This document shows positions 7,290 through 13,103 of a stretch of DNA of 13,103 bases, in pieces. Source of the DNA: Deltaproteobacteria bacterium. Lineage in GTDB: Bacteria > Desulfobacterota > DSM-4660 > Desulfatiglandales > B25-G16. The number at the start of each line of letters is the position of its first letter. Position 1 is the first letter of the stretch. A program made the translations under genes and the position numbers. Location of the stretch: NCBI GenBank assembly GCA_020355145.1, contig CP070660.1, positions 1,196,032 through 1,209,134 on the forward strand, written 5' to 3'. The notes beneath the pieces are model-generated. The model was not told the origin of the DNA. It did no database searches and worked only from the letters and a program-made list of their open reading frames with translations.

Positions 7290-7634
7290 TCACCCCAAAG
7301 ACTTAACCCTCTCAAGTGGGCTGACAACATCAGTCACCCTTATGCCAAATTTTTCCTCCACAACCACAACTTCACCCCTGGCAATCAGTTTGTTGTTTAT
7401 ATATATCTCGAGGGGTTCACCAACTGGTTTATCCAACTCGATTATGGATCCCTGCCCTAACTGGAGAAGATTATTTACAAGCATCCTGACCTTACCTAAT
7501 TCCACGGATACATCCAGAGGGATATCAAGAATGAGGTCAATATCGTACTTCTCCTTTTGCCCTGACTCCTTCTCTTTTACTTCTTTTACTTTCTCTTCCT
7601 GGACATTGTCTTTTGAGTTACCAGTTTCATTCAT
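7290..7634 (-). CDS. fliN: Flagellar motor switch protein FliN
   Basis: About 114 residues; a C-ring protein that with FliM and FliG sets the rotation direction and helps dock export cargo. The first 30 residues are charged and Lys/Glu-rich (low complexity). The SpoA (surface presentation of antigens) domain follows at about 33-110: ILDIPLDVSVELGKVRM, LLQLGQGSIIELDK, GEPLEIYINNKLIARGEVVVVEEKFGIRVTDVV. Two ATGs stand in a row (7637 and 7634). AAGGAG, in the last codons of fliM, is 3 nt from the first and 6 nt from the second, so 7634 is preferred. The fliM stop is immediately before the first ATG, so the genes touch. Confidence 0.96.
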   Translation of the reverse strand: MNETGNSKDNVQEEKVKEVKEKESGQKEKYDIDLILDIPLDVSVELGKVRMLVNNLLQLGQGSIIELDKPVGEPLEIYINNKLIARGEVVVVEEKFGIRVTDVVSPLERVKSLG

Positions 7635-7637
7635 CAT

Positions 7638-8615
7638 TTACTCCTTACTAAATCTTTCACTTATTCTTATCGCCTTCTTTTTACTATACGTGCCTGGATA
7701 ACCCTTAAACTTTGGAACACCTTCTACACTGAGGGTAATTGGATCGCTTGTTTTTTGCTCCAACTGTATCACACCGTCAACCTTCATCTCCAGCAGCTCT
7801 CTGGCACTTATCTTTGTAGTACCTAAGGTGCAACTCAAGTTCACTGCCATCTTCTTTATCTTTTCCTCAAGGTATCTTCCCCACGTCTCATCGACCTCCA
7901 ATCTTTCGCCATGAAACCTGTACCTTAGTCTTTCCCTTATAGGCTCAAGGGTGGAATAGGGCATACAGATAGTCATCACTCCAGAGCTATTTTCAAGCTC
8001 TACATTGAACCTAATTACAATAACCATCTCGGTAGGTGAGGCAATTCCTGCAAATTGTGGATCTACCTCGGAGCGTGCAAAGACCATCTTTAGCTTATAA
8101 ACATCTGACCATGCGTGCTGTAAGTCATTCAGGATTATTCTTACTATCCTGTCTACTATCTTTATCTCAATGGTAGTAAAGCTTTTTCCCTCAAGTCTTA
8201 TGTTGCTGGCAGCCTTTCCACCAAAGAAGCTATCAACAAAGGCAAATACCAGAGAGCCTTCCAGGATAAGGAGTACGAATCCCCTTAATGGTTCCATCTT
8301 AAAGATATTCAAAGATGTTGGAAGGGGAATGGATCGAGTGAATTCACCGAACTTAACCGACTCAAAATCTAATATGCTTACATCTGTAACCGACCTTGTC
8401 GTAGCAGAGAGGCTTGTCTTCAAAAAACCAATAAATCTTTCATTAATAATCCCCAAGGTAGGCATCCTGAGATGTACAGGCCCAGTCTGTCTGCTAAAAT
8501 CATATCCCTTTAAGCCCTCGTCCTTTTCAGGGAGATCTGTCTCGGTTTTAACCTTTCCCTCACTTATCCCACTAAGAAGGGAGTCGACCTCATCCTGTGA
8601 TAAAACGTTTGCCAT
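7638..8615 (-). CDS. fliM: Flagellar motor switch protein FliM
   Basis: A 325-residue C-ring protein that receives the chemotaxis signal. The N-terminus has the CheY-P binding motif (LSQDEVDSLLSGI, residues 5-17), then a short charged linker, the FliM middle domain (about 40-225, including GIINERFIGFLKTSLS and SFFGGKA) and a C-terminal SpoA domain (about 250-322, with GTTKISARELLEMKVDGVIQLEQ) that binds FliN. Length is normal. ATG 8615 is 8 bp after the fliL stop, with AGGT 6 nt upstream. The intact CheY-binding peptide indicates that the motor can respond to chemotaxis signalling. Confidence 0.98.
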   Translation of the reverse strand: MANVLSQDEVDSLLSGISEGKVKTETDLPEKDEGLKGYDFSRQTGPVHLRMPTLGIINERFIGFLKTSLSATTRSVTDVSILDFESVKFGEFTRSIPLPTSLNIFKMEPLRGFVLLILEGSLVFAFVDSFFGGKAASNIRLEGKSFTTIEIKIVDRIVRIILNDLQHAWSDVYKLKMVFARSEVDPQFAGIASPTEMVIVIRFNVELENSSGVMTICMPYSTLEPIRERLRYRFHGERLEVDETWGRYLEEKIKKMAVNLSCTLGTTKISARELLEMKVDGVIQLEQKTSDPITLSVEGVPKFKGYPGTYSKKKAIRISERFSKE

Positions 8616-8623
8616 GGGTTTAC

Positions 8624-9133
8624 CTATTGCACCACAAACTCAGTAAAATATACCCTATGAACAACTCCCTCACCTAAGGCCTGATTGATCCTGGATAAAA
8701 GTGCCTGTTTTAATTCAAGTTTGCCTTCCATTGTATTAATCTCTTTGAATGACTGGCTGGAGAGCAGAAGGAGGATAGTATCCGTCAGTTGTGGTTTATT
8801 CATTTCCACTGTTTTCCTATCTCCTTCATCACCAATCTCAAGGATAATCTTGACCTTTAGGTACCTTTTGCCTACTCCGGCCTTATCCATTAAATTAACG
8901 ATAAATGACTCAAGAGGGTAGATTATCCTCGCCTCAACTTTCTTACTTCGAGGCCGGGATTCGGGAACCTTGGTCTCCTGTTTTTTCCCTTTTACAAATA
9001 GGTCCCACCCCAAATAACCACCAGCTCCAAGGGCCATCACCATAACCCCTAAAATTATAAACCTAAAAAAGGACTTCTTAGGCTGTACCTCTTCTTTGGC
9101 ATCTTCTTCTTTAGCGCCTCTTTCTTCTTCCAT
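8624..9133 (-). CDS. fliL: Flagellar stator-associated protein FliL
   Basis: A 169-residue inner-membrane protein whose periplasmic domain surrounds and supports the stator. Residues 1-22 are a charged cytoplasmic tail, 23-46 a single membrane helix (FFRFIILGVMVMALGAGGYLG), and 65-169 the FliL domain, with YPLESFIVNLMD, RYLKVKIILEI and the C-terminal INQALGEGVVHRVYFTEFVVQ typical of the family. ATG 9133 is 9 bp after motB2, with a GGGGG stretch about 5 nt upstream. Its place directly after the stator genes fits its role. Confidence 0.96.
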   Translation of the reverse strand: MEEERGAKEEDAKEEVQPKKSFFRFIILGVMVMALGAGGYLGWDLFVKGKKQETKVPESRPRSKKVEARIIYPLESFIVNLMDKAGVGKRYLKVKIILEIGDEGDRKTVEMNKPQLTDTILLLLSSQSFKEINTMEGKLELKQALLSRINQALGEGVVHRVYFTEFVVQ

Positions 9134-9142
9134 TTATACCCC

Positions 9143-9862
9143 CTATAAATGTTTAAAGATTATCTCCACCCTCCTGTTTAAGGCCCTGTCTTTCGGGGTA
9201 TCGTTTGGATATAGGGGCCTTGATGGGCCGTAGCCCCCAACAGAAAAGCGGGATGGTGATAGCCCTTTTTCCTTTAAAAAATACTCAAGAACAGAAAGTC
9301 CCCTGTATGATGAAACCTCCCATTGTGATTCATATAACTCACTGTGAACTGGCATGTTATCTGTATGACCCATGATGAGGATATCATTGGGGCAAGAATT
9401 TATAGCCTCGGCGATTGAGTCGAGAACAGGGAATACATCTTTTTTGATTTTCACCTCTCCTGGATCAAACAGGATATCTCCCTGAAAGGATATTGCAATA
9501 CCCCTCTCATCATCTGTTATATCTATTTCTATCTCCTCCATCTCTTTACCTGATTCTATTGAAGGCATGAACAGATACCTAAGAAAACTCCCATCAATCA
9601 TAAAGAATCTGCTTTTATCCTTATATTTTTTGAGAAAGGTCGCCAAATCAGTAATCCCCGCGGACCCAGAGAAATTAAGCAAACCAGCGGACTCTCGAAC
9701 ATGAATAAGTATCTCTTTTAGCTTCCTTTGATCCACCGAAGACATGGCAAGAAGCATTACAAAAAAGGTGAGCAGAAGCATAATTAGGTCTGAAAGGGTG
9801 ACCATCCACGCACTGGGGTCCGGTGCTGGGCCTTTGACTATGTCTTCTCTTCTTTTGACCAT
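9143..9862 (-). CDS. motB: Stator protein MotB, second copy, with ion-binding Asp
   Basis: A 239-residue MotB/PomB-type stator subunit. The single N-terminal membrane helix (about 19-42) has the classic form AWMVTLSDLIMLLLTFFVMLLAMSSVD with Asp25 at the ion-binding position. After a plug/linker region comes an OmpA-like peptidoglycan-binding domain (about 120-235): LFDPGEVKIKKD, MGHTDN (164-169), the SQWEVSS segment and LNRRVEIIF (228-236), containing the usual Asp and Arg ligands for diaminopimelate. It follows a first MotB-type gene by 3 bp. This copy alone has all residues expected for a working stator with MotA. Whether it uses H+ or Na+ cannot be read with certainty. Confidence 0.95.
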   Translation of the reverse strand: MVKRREDIVKGPAPDPSAWMVTLSDLIMLLLTFFVMLLAMSSVDQRKLKEILIHVRESAGLLNFSGSAGITDLATFLKKYKDKSRFFMIDGSFLRYLFMPSIESGKEMEEIEIDITDDERGIAISFQGDILFDPGEVKIKKDVFPVLDSIAEAINSCPNDILIMGHTDNMPVHSELYESQWEVSSYRGLSVLEYFLKEKGLSPSRFSVGGYGPSRPLYPNDTPKDRALNRRVEIIFKHL

Positions 9863-9865
9863 TAT

Positions 9866-10633
9866 TCAAAAAACCTTGAAGTCAAACCTCTTATATGTAA
9901 AGACGCCTCGTGGTTTCTTCCTATAAATCCTTTTAACGTACGCGGGCATCTCATAATGTAAAATCATATCTACCCTCCTGTTTTGGGCCCTTGATTGCCT
10001 GGTATCATTGGAGGCAATTGGCCTATAGCTACCGGATCCATAGGCCGTTAGCCTCTCGTCGGGAACTTTACCCTTTTCCACAAAATATCTAAGGGCCTGA
10101 ATTGCCATGAGGGTTGAGAGTTCCCAGTTGGACTTATATCCCTTTTCTTTAGCCGGTCTATTATCTGTATGCCCGACTATCTCTACCGGATAGTCCCCCT
10201 TTTTTATGAGCTCGCTTAGCTTATCTAACAGAGGGTATGAGGAGGACCTGAGCTTAGATTTATTTTTATCAAAGAGGACCTTTTCATTTATGGTGATTAT
10301 CTCTCTGTCCATAGATGATTCGATCTTTATCTGGCCCACCGTCCTTTTATCCATGACCGCCAATAGTTCCTCAACGTCTAATTTTGCCTCTATCATGGGT
10401 GCGGAGAGTGGCATAATTGACTCCCCTGTCTTTAATGGTGACACCCCGCCATGGAAGCTACCAAAGGCCCCTAAGAGTGAGCCTATGGCCATGATTTTTC
10501 TTCTCTCGTCTATTACCGCAATGGAGTTGAGCAAGATGAAAAAGGTCAAAAGTATCAGGAAAAGGCAAATGGTCATAACCAATCCCACGTTTACTCTGGG
10601 TGCATCATCGGTATCTGTCTTCTTTTTAACCAT
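9866..10633 (-). CDS. MotB-type protein lacking the ion-binding Asp
   Basis: A 255-residue MotB paralogue. The single membrane helix (about 15-38) aligns without gaps with that of the next gene, anchored by VID/SVD after the helix. At the position of the essential Asp it has Cys23 (GLVMTICLFLILLTFFILL), and the helix has no other acidic residue. The rest is intact: FDKNKSKLRSSSYPLLDKL (121-139), GHTDN (154-158), SNWELST (168-174) and NRRVD (218-222) of the OmpA-like peptidoglycan-binding domain, followed by a basic tail of 27 residues. ATG 10633 is 2 bp after the motA stop. It probably pairs with MotA or with the second MotB, but it is unlikely to conduct ions as a homodimer. Its length, full domain and position argue against a pseudogene. 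Confidence 0.93.
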   Translation of the reverse strand: MVKKKTDTDDAPRVNVGLVMTICLFLILLTFFILLNSIAVIDERRKIMAIGSLLGAFGSFHGGVSPLKTGESIMPLSAPMIEAKLDVEELLAVMDKRTVGQIKIESSMDREIITINEKVLFDKNKSKLRSSSYPLLDKLSELIKKGDYPVEIVGHTDNRPAKEKGYKSNWELSTLMAIQALRYFVEKGKVPDERLTAYGSGSYRPIASNDTRQSRAQNRRVDMILHYEMPAYVKRIYRKKPRGVFTYKRFDFKVF

Positions 10634-10635
10634 AC

Positions 10636-11403
10636 CTAATACTTAAAGGATGACTCCCTCTGATCAGGCGGTATAAAGGCCATGAGTCTCTGTTCAAGGA
10701 TCCTGGGATTATCACCATTGGCAAGGGATATTATCCCCCGAATCGTCATCTCCTTGGTCAACACCTCCTCCTTGCTCCGAACCCTAAGCTTTCCCGCTAT
10801 GGGCAAACACACTATATTGGCCATAATCGAACCATAGAAGGTTGTAAGCAAGGCCACAGCCATAGCCGGGCCAATCCTACTCGGGTCATCCAAAGTCTGA
10901 AGCATCTGCACCAGTCCTATGAGGGTCCCTATCATACCAAGGGCAGGAGAAAATGTTCCCATAGTGGTGAAAACCTCTGCACCTAGCTGGTGCCTGCTTC
11001 TGATAAAGCCAACCTCCGTTTCCAGGACATCTTCGATCTCTTGCGGTTCCAATCCATCTATAGAGAGCTGGACCCCCTTTTTTAAAAATTCATCCTTCAC
11101 ACCCTTTACCTCGCCCTCCAAGGCCAGAATCCCCTCCTTGCGGGACTTCTTGGCAAAATCTACAAACCTGCTAATGAGCTGCTTAATGGATATATTTTTG
11201 GTAAAAACTGCCTTTTTAGCCACCGCGAAAACCCCAAATACGTCCCTTAAGGGATAGCTAATCATCGTTGCCCCAAGGGTGCCGCCCACAACAATCATCA
11301 AGGCAGGGACATTTATAAAGAGTTTAACGCCGCCGCCCATGAAAATGGCAATAGTTACAAGGCCAAATGCAGATATAATACCTAAGACGGTGGCAAAATC
11401 CAT
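10636..11403 (-). CDS. motA: Flagellar stator ion-channel protein MotA (PomA-like)
   Basis: A 255-residue inner-membrane protein, the pentameric partner of MotB in the torque-generating ion channel. Four membrane segments are visible (about 4-24, 29-49, 147-168, 180-202) with a large cytoplasmic loop between the second and third. The loop contains the charged region RSRHQLGAEVFTTMG. The third and fourth segments carry PALGMIGTLIGLVQML and GPAMAVALLTTFYGSIMAN, as in PomA and in the MotA of many non-enteric bacteria. ATG 11403 is chosen because GGAGGG lies 7 nt upstream; a TTG five codons earlier has no ribosome site. It is the first gene after the sigma-54 promoter and starts the long operon. 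Confidence 0.97.
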   Translation of the reverse strand: MDFATVLGIISAFGLVTIAIFMGGGVKLFINVPALMIVVGGTLGATMISYPLRDVFGVFAVAKKAVFTKNISIKQLISRFVDFAKKSRKEGILALEGEVKGVKDEFLKKGVQLSIDGLEPQEIEDVLETEVGFIRSRHQLGAEVFTTMGTFSPALGMIGTLIGLVQMLQTLDDPSRIGPAMAVALLTTFYGSIMANIVCLPIAGKLRVRSKEEVLTKEMTIRGIISLANGDNPRILEQRLMAFIPPDQRESSFKY

Positions 11404-11426
11404 ACTGCCTCCCTCCAATGAGTTCG

Positions 11427-11478
11427 TTGTGTTTGTTGAGTTTATCGAGTTTTCTCAGTTAAAACCCTATAAACACAA
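11427..11478. repeat. Family C repeat hairpin in the motA leader
   Basis: TTGTGTTTGTTGAGTTT (11427-11443) and the inverse of TTGTGTTTATAGGGTTT (11462-11478) pair at 14 of 17 positions around an 18-nt loop. GTTTGTTGAGTTT is identical to 5830-5842, and ATAGGGTTTTAA (opposite strand) to 3787-3798. It lies between the sigma-54 promoter and the motA ribosome site, so it is in the predicted mRNA leader. Confidence 0.55.
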
Positions 11479-11503
11479 TGGACACTCGTTATCTTAAATA
11501 TAC

Positions 11504-11519
11504 AGCAACCTTTGTGCCA
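11504..11519 (-). promoter_or_regulatory. Sigma-54 (RpoN) promoter for the motA operon
   Basis: On the minus strand the sequence is TGGCACAAAGGTTGCT: TGGCAC, five bases, TTGCT, with the GG and GC elements exactly 10 nt apart as sigma-54 requires. Counting from the -12 C gives a start near 11493 and a leader of about 90 nt before the motA ATG. Sigma-54 control with a FlrC/FleQ-type activator is common for middle flagellar genes. The match is seen; use in vivo is inference. Confidence 0.85.
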
Positions 11520-11588
11520 TTCTTCTTGGTAAAGTTGTATATTTATAAAGGAGTGAAAAAAGTGAGGGATTACAAGGAGATAGGGATA

Positions 11589-11666
11589 CTCAATCCTTTT
11601 TGAAGGGATTTTATCTATAAGATGAAGGATTGAGGCAGACGTCAAGGACTTGACATCTGCCCCTCA
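11589..11666. promoter_or_regulatory. Overlapping dyads, candidate activator (enhancer) sites
   Basis: Dyad one, 11631-11666: left arm TGAGGCAGACGTCAAG and right arm CTTGACATCTGCCCCTCA, with the core GTCAAG-GA-CTTGAC perfect. Dyad two: CTCAATCCTT (11589-11598) with AAGGATTGAG (11625-11634), a perfect 10-bp inverted repeat sharing four bases with dyad one. Dyad one is centred about 154 bp upstream of the predicted sigma-54 start, a usual enhancer distance. No T-run follows on either strand, so a terminator is less likely. Confidence 0.5.
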
Positions 11667-11764
11667 GGAGCTATCGCCGTCTCTTGTCCAAAATAGATGA
11701 TCTACCTTAATGGAACGGCCTGAGAATGTTGATCAAAAGCCGTATTAACAAACCACAGGGGGTT

Positions 11765-11823
11765 TGGAGTAATGGAGCGTTGGAGTAATGGGGAAAAAGA
11801 ATAACCAACACTCCATTACTCCA
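11765..11823. repeat. Family A inverted repeat downstream of flgE
   Basis: Arms 11765-11783 (TGGAGTAATGGAGCGTTGG) and 11805-11823 are inverted copies matching at 18 of 19 positions, with a 21-nt loop. The one difference becomes a G-U pair in a minus-strand transcript, so flgE read-through RNA could form a full 19-bp stem. Units of GGAGTAATG and GGAGTATTG recur within and beside the arms. No T-run follows, so a classic terminator is not supported, but 3'-end stabilisation is possible. Confidence 0.65.
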
Positions 11824-11909
11824 ATACTCCAGCGCAAGCTGTCAGATCATAAATGGCTTCGCAGGCGCGCCTCGGCCAATAGAGGTCAAATTATCTTGTA
11901 AACTCCTGG

Positions 11910-13103
11910 CTATCTCTTCAGATTCATAAGCTCTGCCAGCATCTGGTCTGTCACCGTAATGATCTTGGAATTTGCCTGGAATCCACGCTGGGTGGTAATC
12001 ATCTTGACAAATTCTGCGGCGATATCCACATTCGATTGTTCAAGGGAGTTTGGTGCGATGCTGCCCAGGCCACCGGTTCCTGGCTTTCCCGTAATGGATT
12101 GGCCGCTGAGCCGTGTCTCTCTGAAAAGGTTGCCACCAACCTTAAAAAGGCCTTGATTATTCTGAAACTTGGCCAGGGCAACCCTGAAGAGTGGAATTAC
12201 TTGACCGTTGGAGTATTGGCCTGTAATGGCGCCATCTGTTCCCACATTAACCGACTGCAGGTCGCCAGCACCATAGCCGTTGGCCGATTGGAAGATGGTG
12301 CTAGAGGCCGCTGAATACTGGGTGGTTGACAGGGAATCGTTCACCCAACTTCCGCCTGCAGTGCTATAGGAGGAACCGAAGTCGAGCCCCACGTCCATGC
12401 CACTATTGGTACCGCCGAGAAAATCTGCATTAAACTCGAAATATCCGTCGCTGCTCAAATCATTTGTCGTGGTCATATTGGCCCAACAATCTGTGTCTGA
12501 TAAGTCGCCCGCATCTCCTGCGGTTACCGTGAATGTCATGTCATCAGCAGTCACAATGTTACCACCTACGGAATCAAAAGAAAACTGAATTCCGTCAAGG
12601 ATCCCGGCTGAACTTCCTAAAATAGTTCCAGCCGTGTAATCTGAAGGGATTGTAACTGTAGCTGTACTAGCGTCTCTATTATTTGATTGAGTGAGTGTTA
12701 TAGTATCAGCTCCTATTACACCGGTACTTGTAGCAGTAAATGTATAGACTTTTGGGAGGGTTCCAGTTCCAGTGTACTCTCCATACACAGTGGCAACAGG
12801 ATCAGTAGCTCCGGCATCAAAATCCGTAGTTTTGCTCAACCCTCCAGCTTCACCGATGAACCTCGAAAACGTGATGTCCTGAATGGCTCCGGAGGCCTCA
12901 TTAAAGGTTATGGTCCCACTTCCAAGCATCCCAAGTCCGGCGTCAGTAGAGACTAAGCCCAAGCCCTGTCTGTTGTCTTCATCAGGATTACAAACCACGA
13001 TGTATTCATACGTTGAACCGCTACCCTTATCATAATAGATAGTAATGTCATGGGTACTTCCCAGAGAATCATAGACCTTAACAGTCGTTTGATACTCGTA
13101 GGC
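11910..13103 (-). CDS. flgE: Flagellar hook protein FlgE, C-terminal part
   Basis: The last 397 codons of FlgE; the gene continues beyond the right edge. FlgE is exported and polymerises into the hook joining basal body and filament. The first visible residues (QTTVKVYDSLGSTHDITIYYDK) are the conserved hook segment. Residues about 105-215 are a Thr/Ser-rich, beta-type region without clear match to short hook proteins, probably an inserted outer domain. Conserved parts resume with VGTDGAITGQYSNGQ and AKFQNNQGLFKVGGNLF, and end in the D0 helix SLEQSNVDIAAEFVKMITTQRGFQANSKIITVTDQMLAELMNLKR. Two cysteines (visible residues 38 and 206) stand out in an otherwise cysteine-free part. The open frame extends upstream of the GTG at 12998 to the window edge, so that GTG is not the start. 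Confidence 0.96.
   Translation of the reverse strand, partial: AYEYQTTVKVYDSLGSTHDITIYYDKGSGSTYEYIVVCNPDEDNRQGLGLVSTDAGLGMLGSGTITFNEASGAIQDITFSRFIGEAGGLSKTTDFDAGATDPVATVYGEYTGTGTLPKVYTFTATSTGVIGADTITLTQSNNRDASTATVTIPSDYTAGTILGSSAGILDGIQFSFDSVGGNIVTADDMTFTVTAGDAGDLSDTDCWANMTTTNDLSSDGYFEFNADFLGGTNSGMDVGLDFGSSYSTAGGSWVNDSLSTTQYSAASSTIFQSANGYGAGDLQSVNVGTDGAITGQYSNGQVIPLFRVALAKFQNNQGLFKVGGNLFRETRLSGQSITGKPGTGGLGSIAPNSLEQSNVDIAAEFVKMITTQRGFQANSKIITVTDQMLAELMNLKR

Larger units (their letters stand above)
11404..11909. other. Regulatory and repeat DNA between flgE and motA
   Basis: A 506-bp gap without a supported gene. From the flgE side it contains a G+C-rich stretch with GGCGCGCC (11864-11871), an imperfect inverted repeat of family A (11765-11823), a 6-bp stem CAAACC/GGTTTG (11749-11766), two overlapping dyads (11589-11666), a sigma-54 promoter (11504-11519) and a family C hairpin in the motA leader (11427-11478). 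I see no stem followed by a T-run on the minus strand after flgE. A 67-codon frame at 11442-11645 (minus) covers the promoter and has no recognisable protein. Confidence 0.7.

Noticed and set aside
8170..8646. 158-codon open frame on the plus strand
   Set aside because: Antisense to fliM and the end of fliL; no recognisable domain and no ribosome site.
9866..10633. First MotB-type gene as a pseudogene
   Set aside because: Full length, intact peptidoglycan-binding motifs, 2-bp spacing from motA and 3-bp spacing to the next gene argue for a maintained gene.
10206..10646. 146-codon open frame on the plus strand
   Set aside because: Antisense to the first MotB-type gene; explained by the coding pattern of the opposite strand.
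11549..11603. Very short plus-strand frame after AAAGGAG (about 16 codons, ending in ILNPF)
   Set aside because: There is a ribosome-like site, but the frame is too short and lies among dyad sequences; no evidence for translation.
11442..11645. 67-codon open frame on the minus strand upstream of motA
   Set aside because: It spans the sigma-54 promoter and a dyad, has no family similarity and no ribosome site.
11631..11666. Terminator reading of the strong hairpin
   Set aside because: No T-run follows on either strand, and its distance upstream of the sigma-54 promoter fits a DNA binding site better.

Overview
This window is a block of flagellar genes, all read from the minus strand, from the end of the hook gene flgE at the right to the start of flhG at the left. 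In transcription order it holds flgE (3' part) | about 500 bp of regulatory and repeat DNA | motA, motB1, motB2, fliL, fliM, fliN, fliO, fliP, fliQ, fliR, flhB, flhA, flhF | 272 bp spacer | flhG (5' part). Every gene could be assigned from family motifs. I see no RNA gene, transposase gene, CRISPR array or toxin/defence gene.

The order flgE-motAB-fliLMNOPQR-flhBAFG, the FlhF/FlhG pair, a PomA-like MotA, a sigma-54 promoter and moderately low G+C with many AGG and ATA codons suggest a Gram-negative, polarly flagellated bacterium. Desulfobacterota (former Deltaproteobacteria) or Nitrospirota fit best, but the phylum is inferred and not proven by the sequence.

Right end (11404-13103): FlgE carries an extra Thr/Ser-rich region in the middle of the hook protein. 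After it comes a gene-free stretch with an imperfect inverted repeat, two overlapping dyads, and a very good sigma-54 promoter (11504-11519, minus). That promoter lies about 90 nt upstream of motA and probably starts the whole downstream operon. Centre (4928-11403): the stator (MotA and two MotB-type proteins), FliL, the switch proteins FliM and FliN, and the export-gate proteins FliO, FliP, FliQ and FliR. Left (1-4924): FlhB and FlhA complete the export apparatus; FlhF (SRP-type GTPase) and FlhG (MinD-type ATPase) set flagellar number and position.

Most genes overlap or are a few bases apart, so the set is probably co-transcribed and translationally coupled. The exceptions are spacers filled with short dispersed repeats. 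Three families are visible: (A) GGAGTAATGGAGTGTTGGAG-like, in the flgE-motA and flhF-flhG spacers; (B) AAGTGCCTAAAGT, filling the fliQ-fliR spacer as inverted ends and abutting the fliO start; (C) GTTTGTTGAGTTT-like, in the motA leader, at the flhA start and nested within the B-type spacer.

I did not find a wholly new system. The points most worth following up are the tandem MotB pair, whose first member has Cys where the ion-binding Asp should be; the sigma-54 promoter with a dyad at typical enhancer distance; and the repeat families that form spacers and start-codon surroundings inside a conserved operon.
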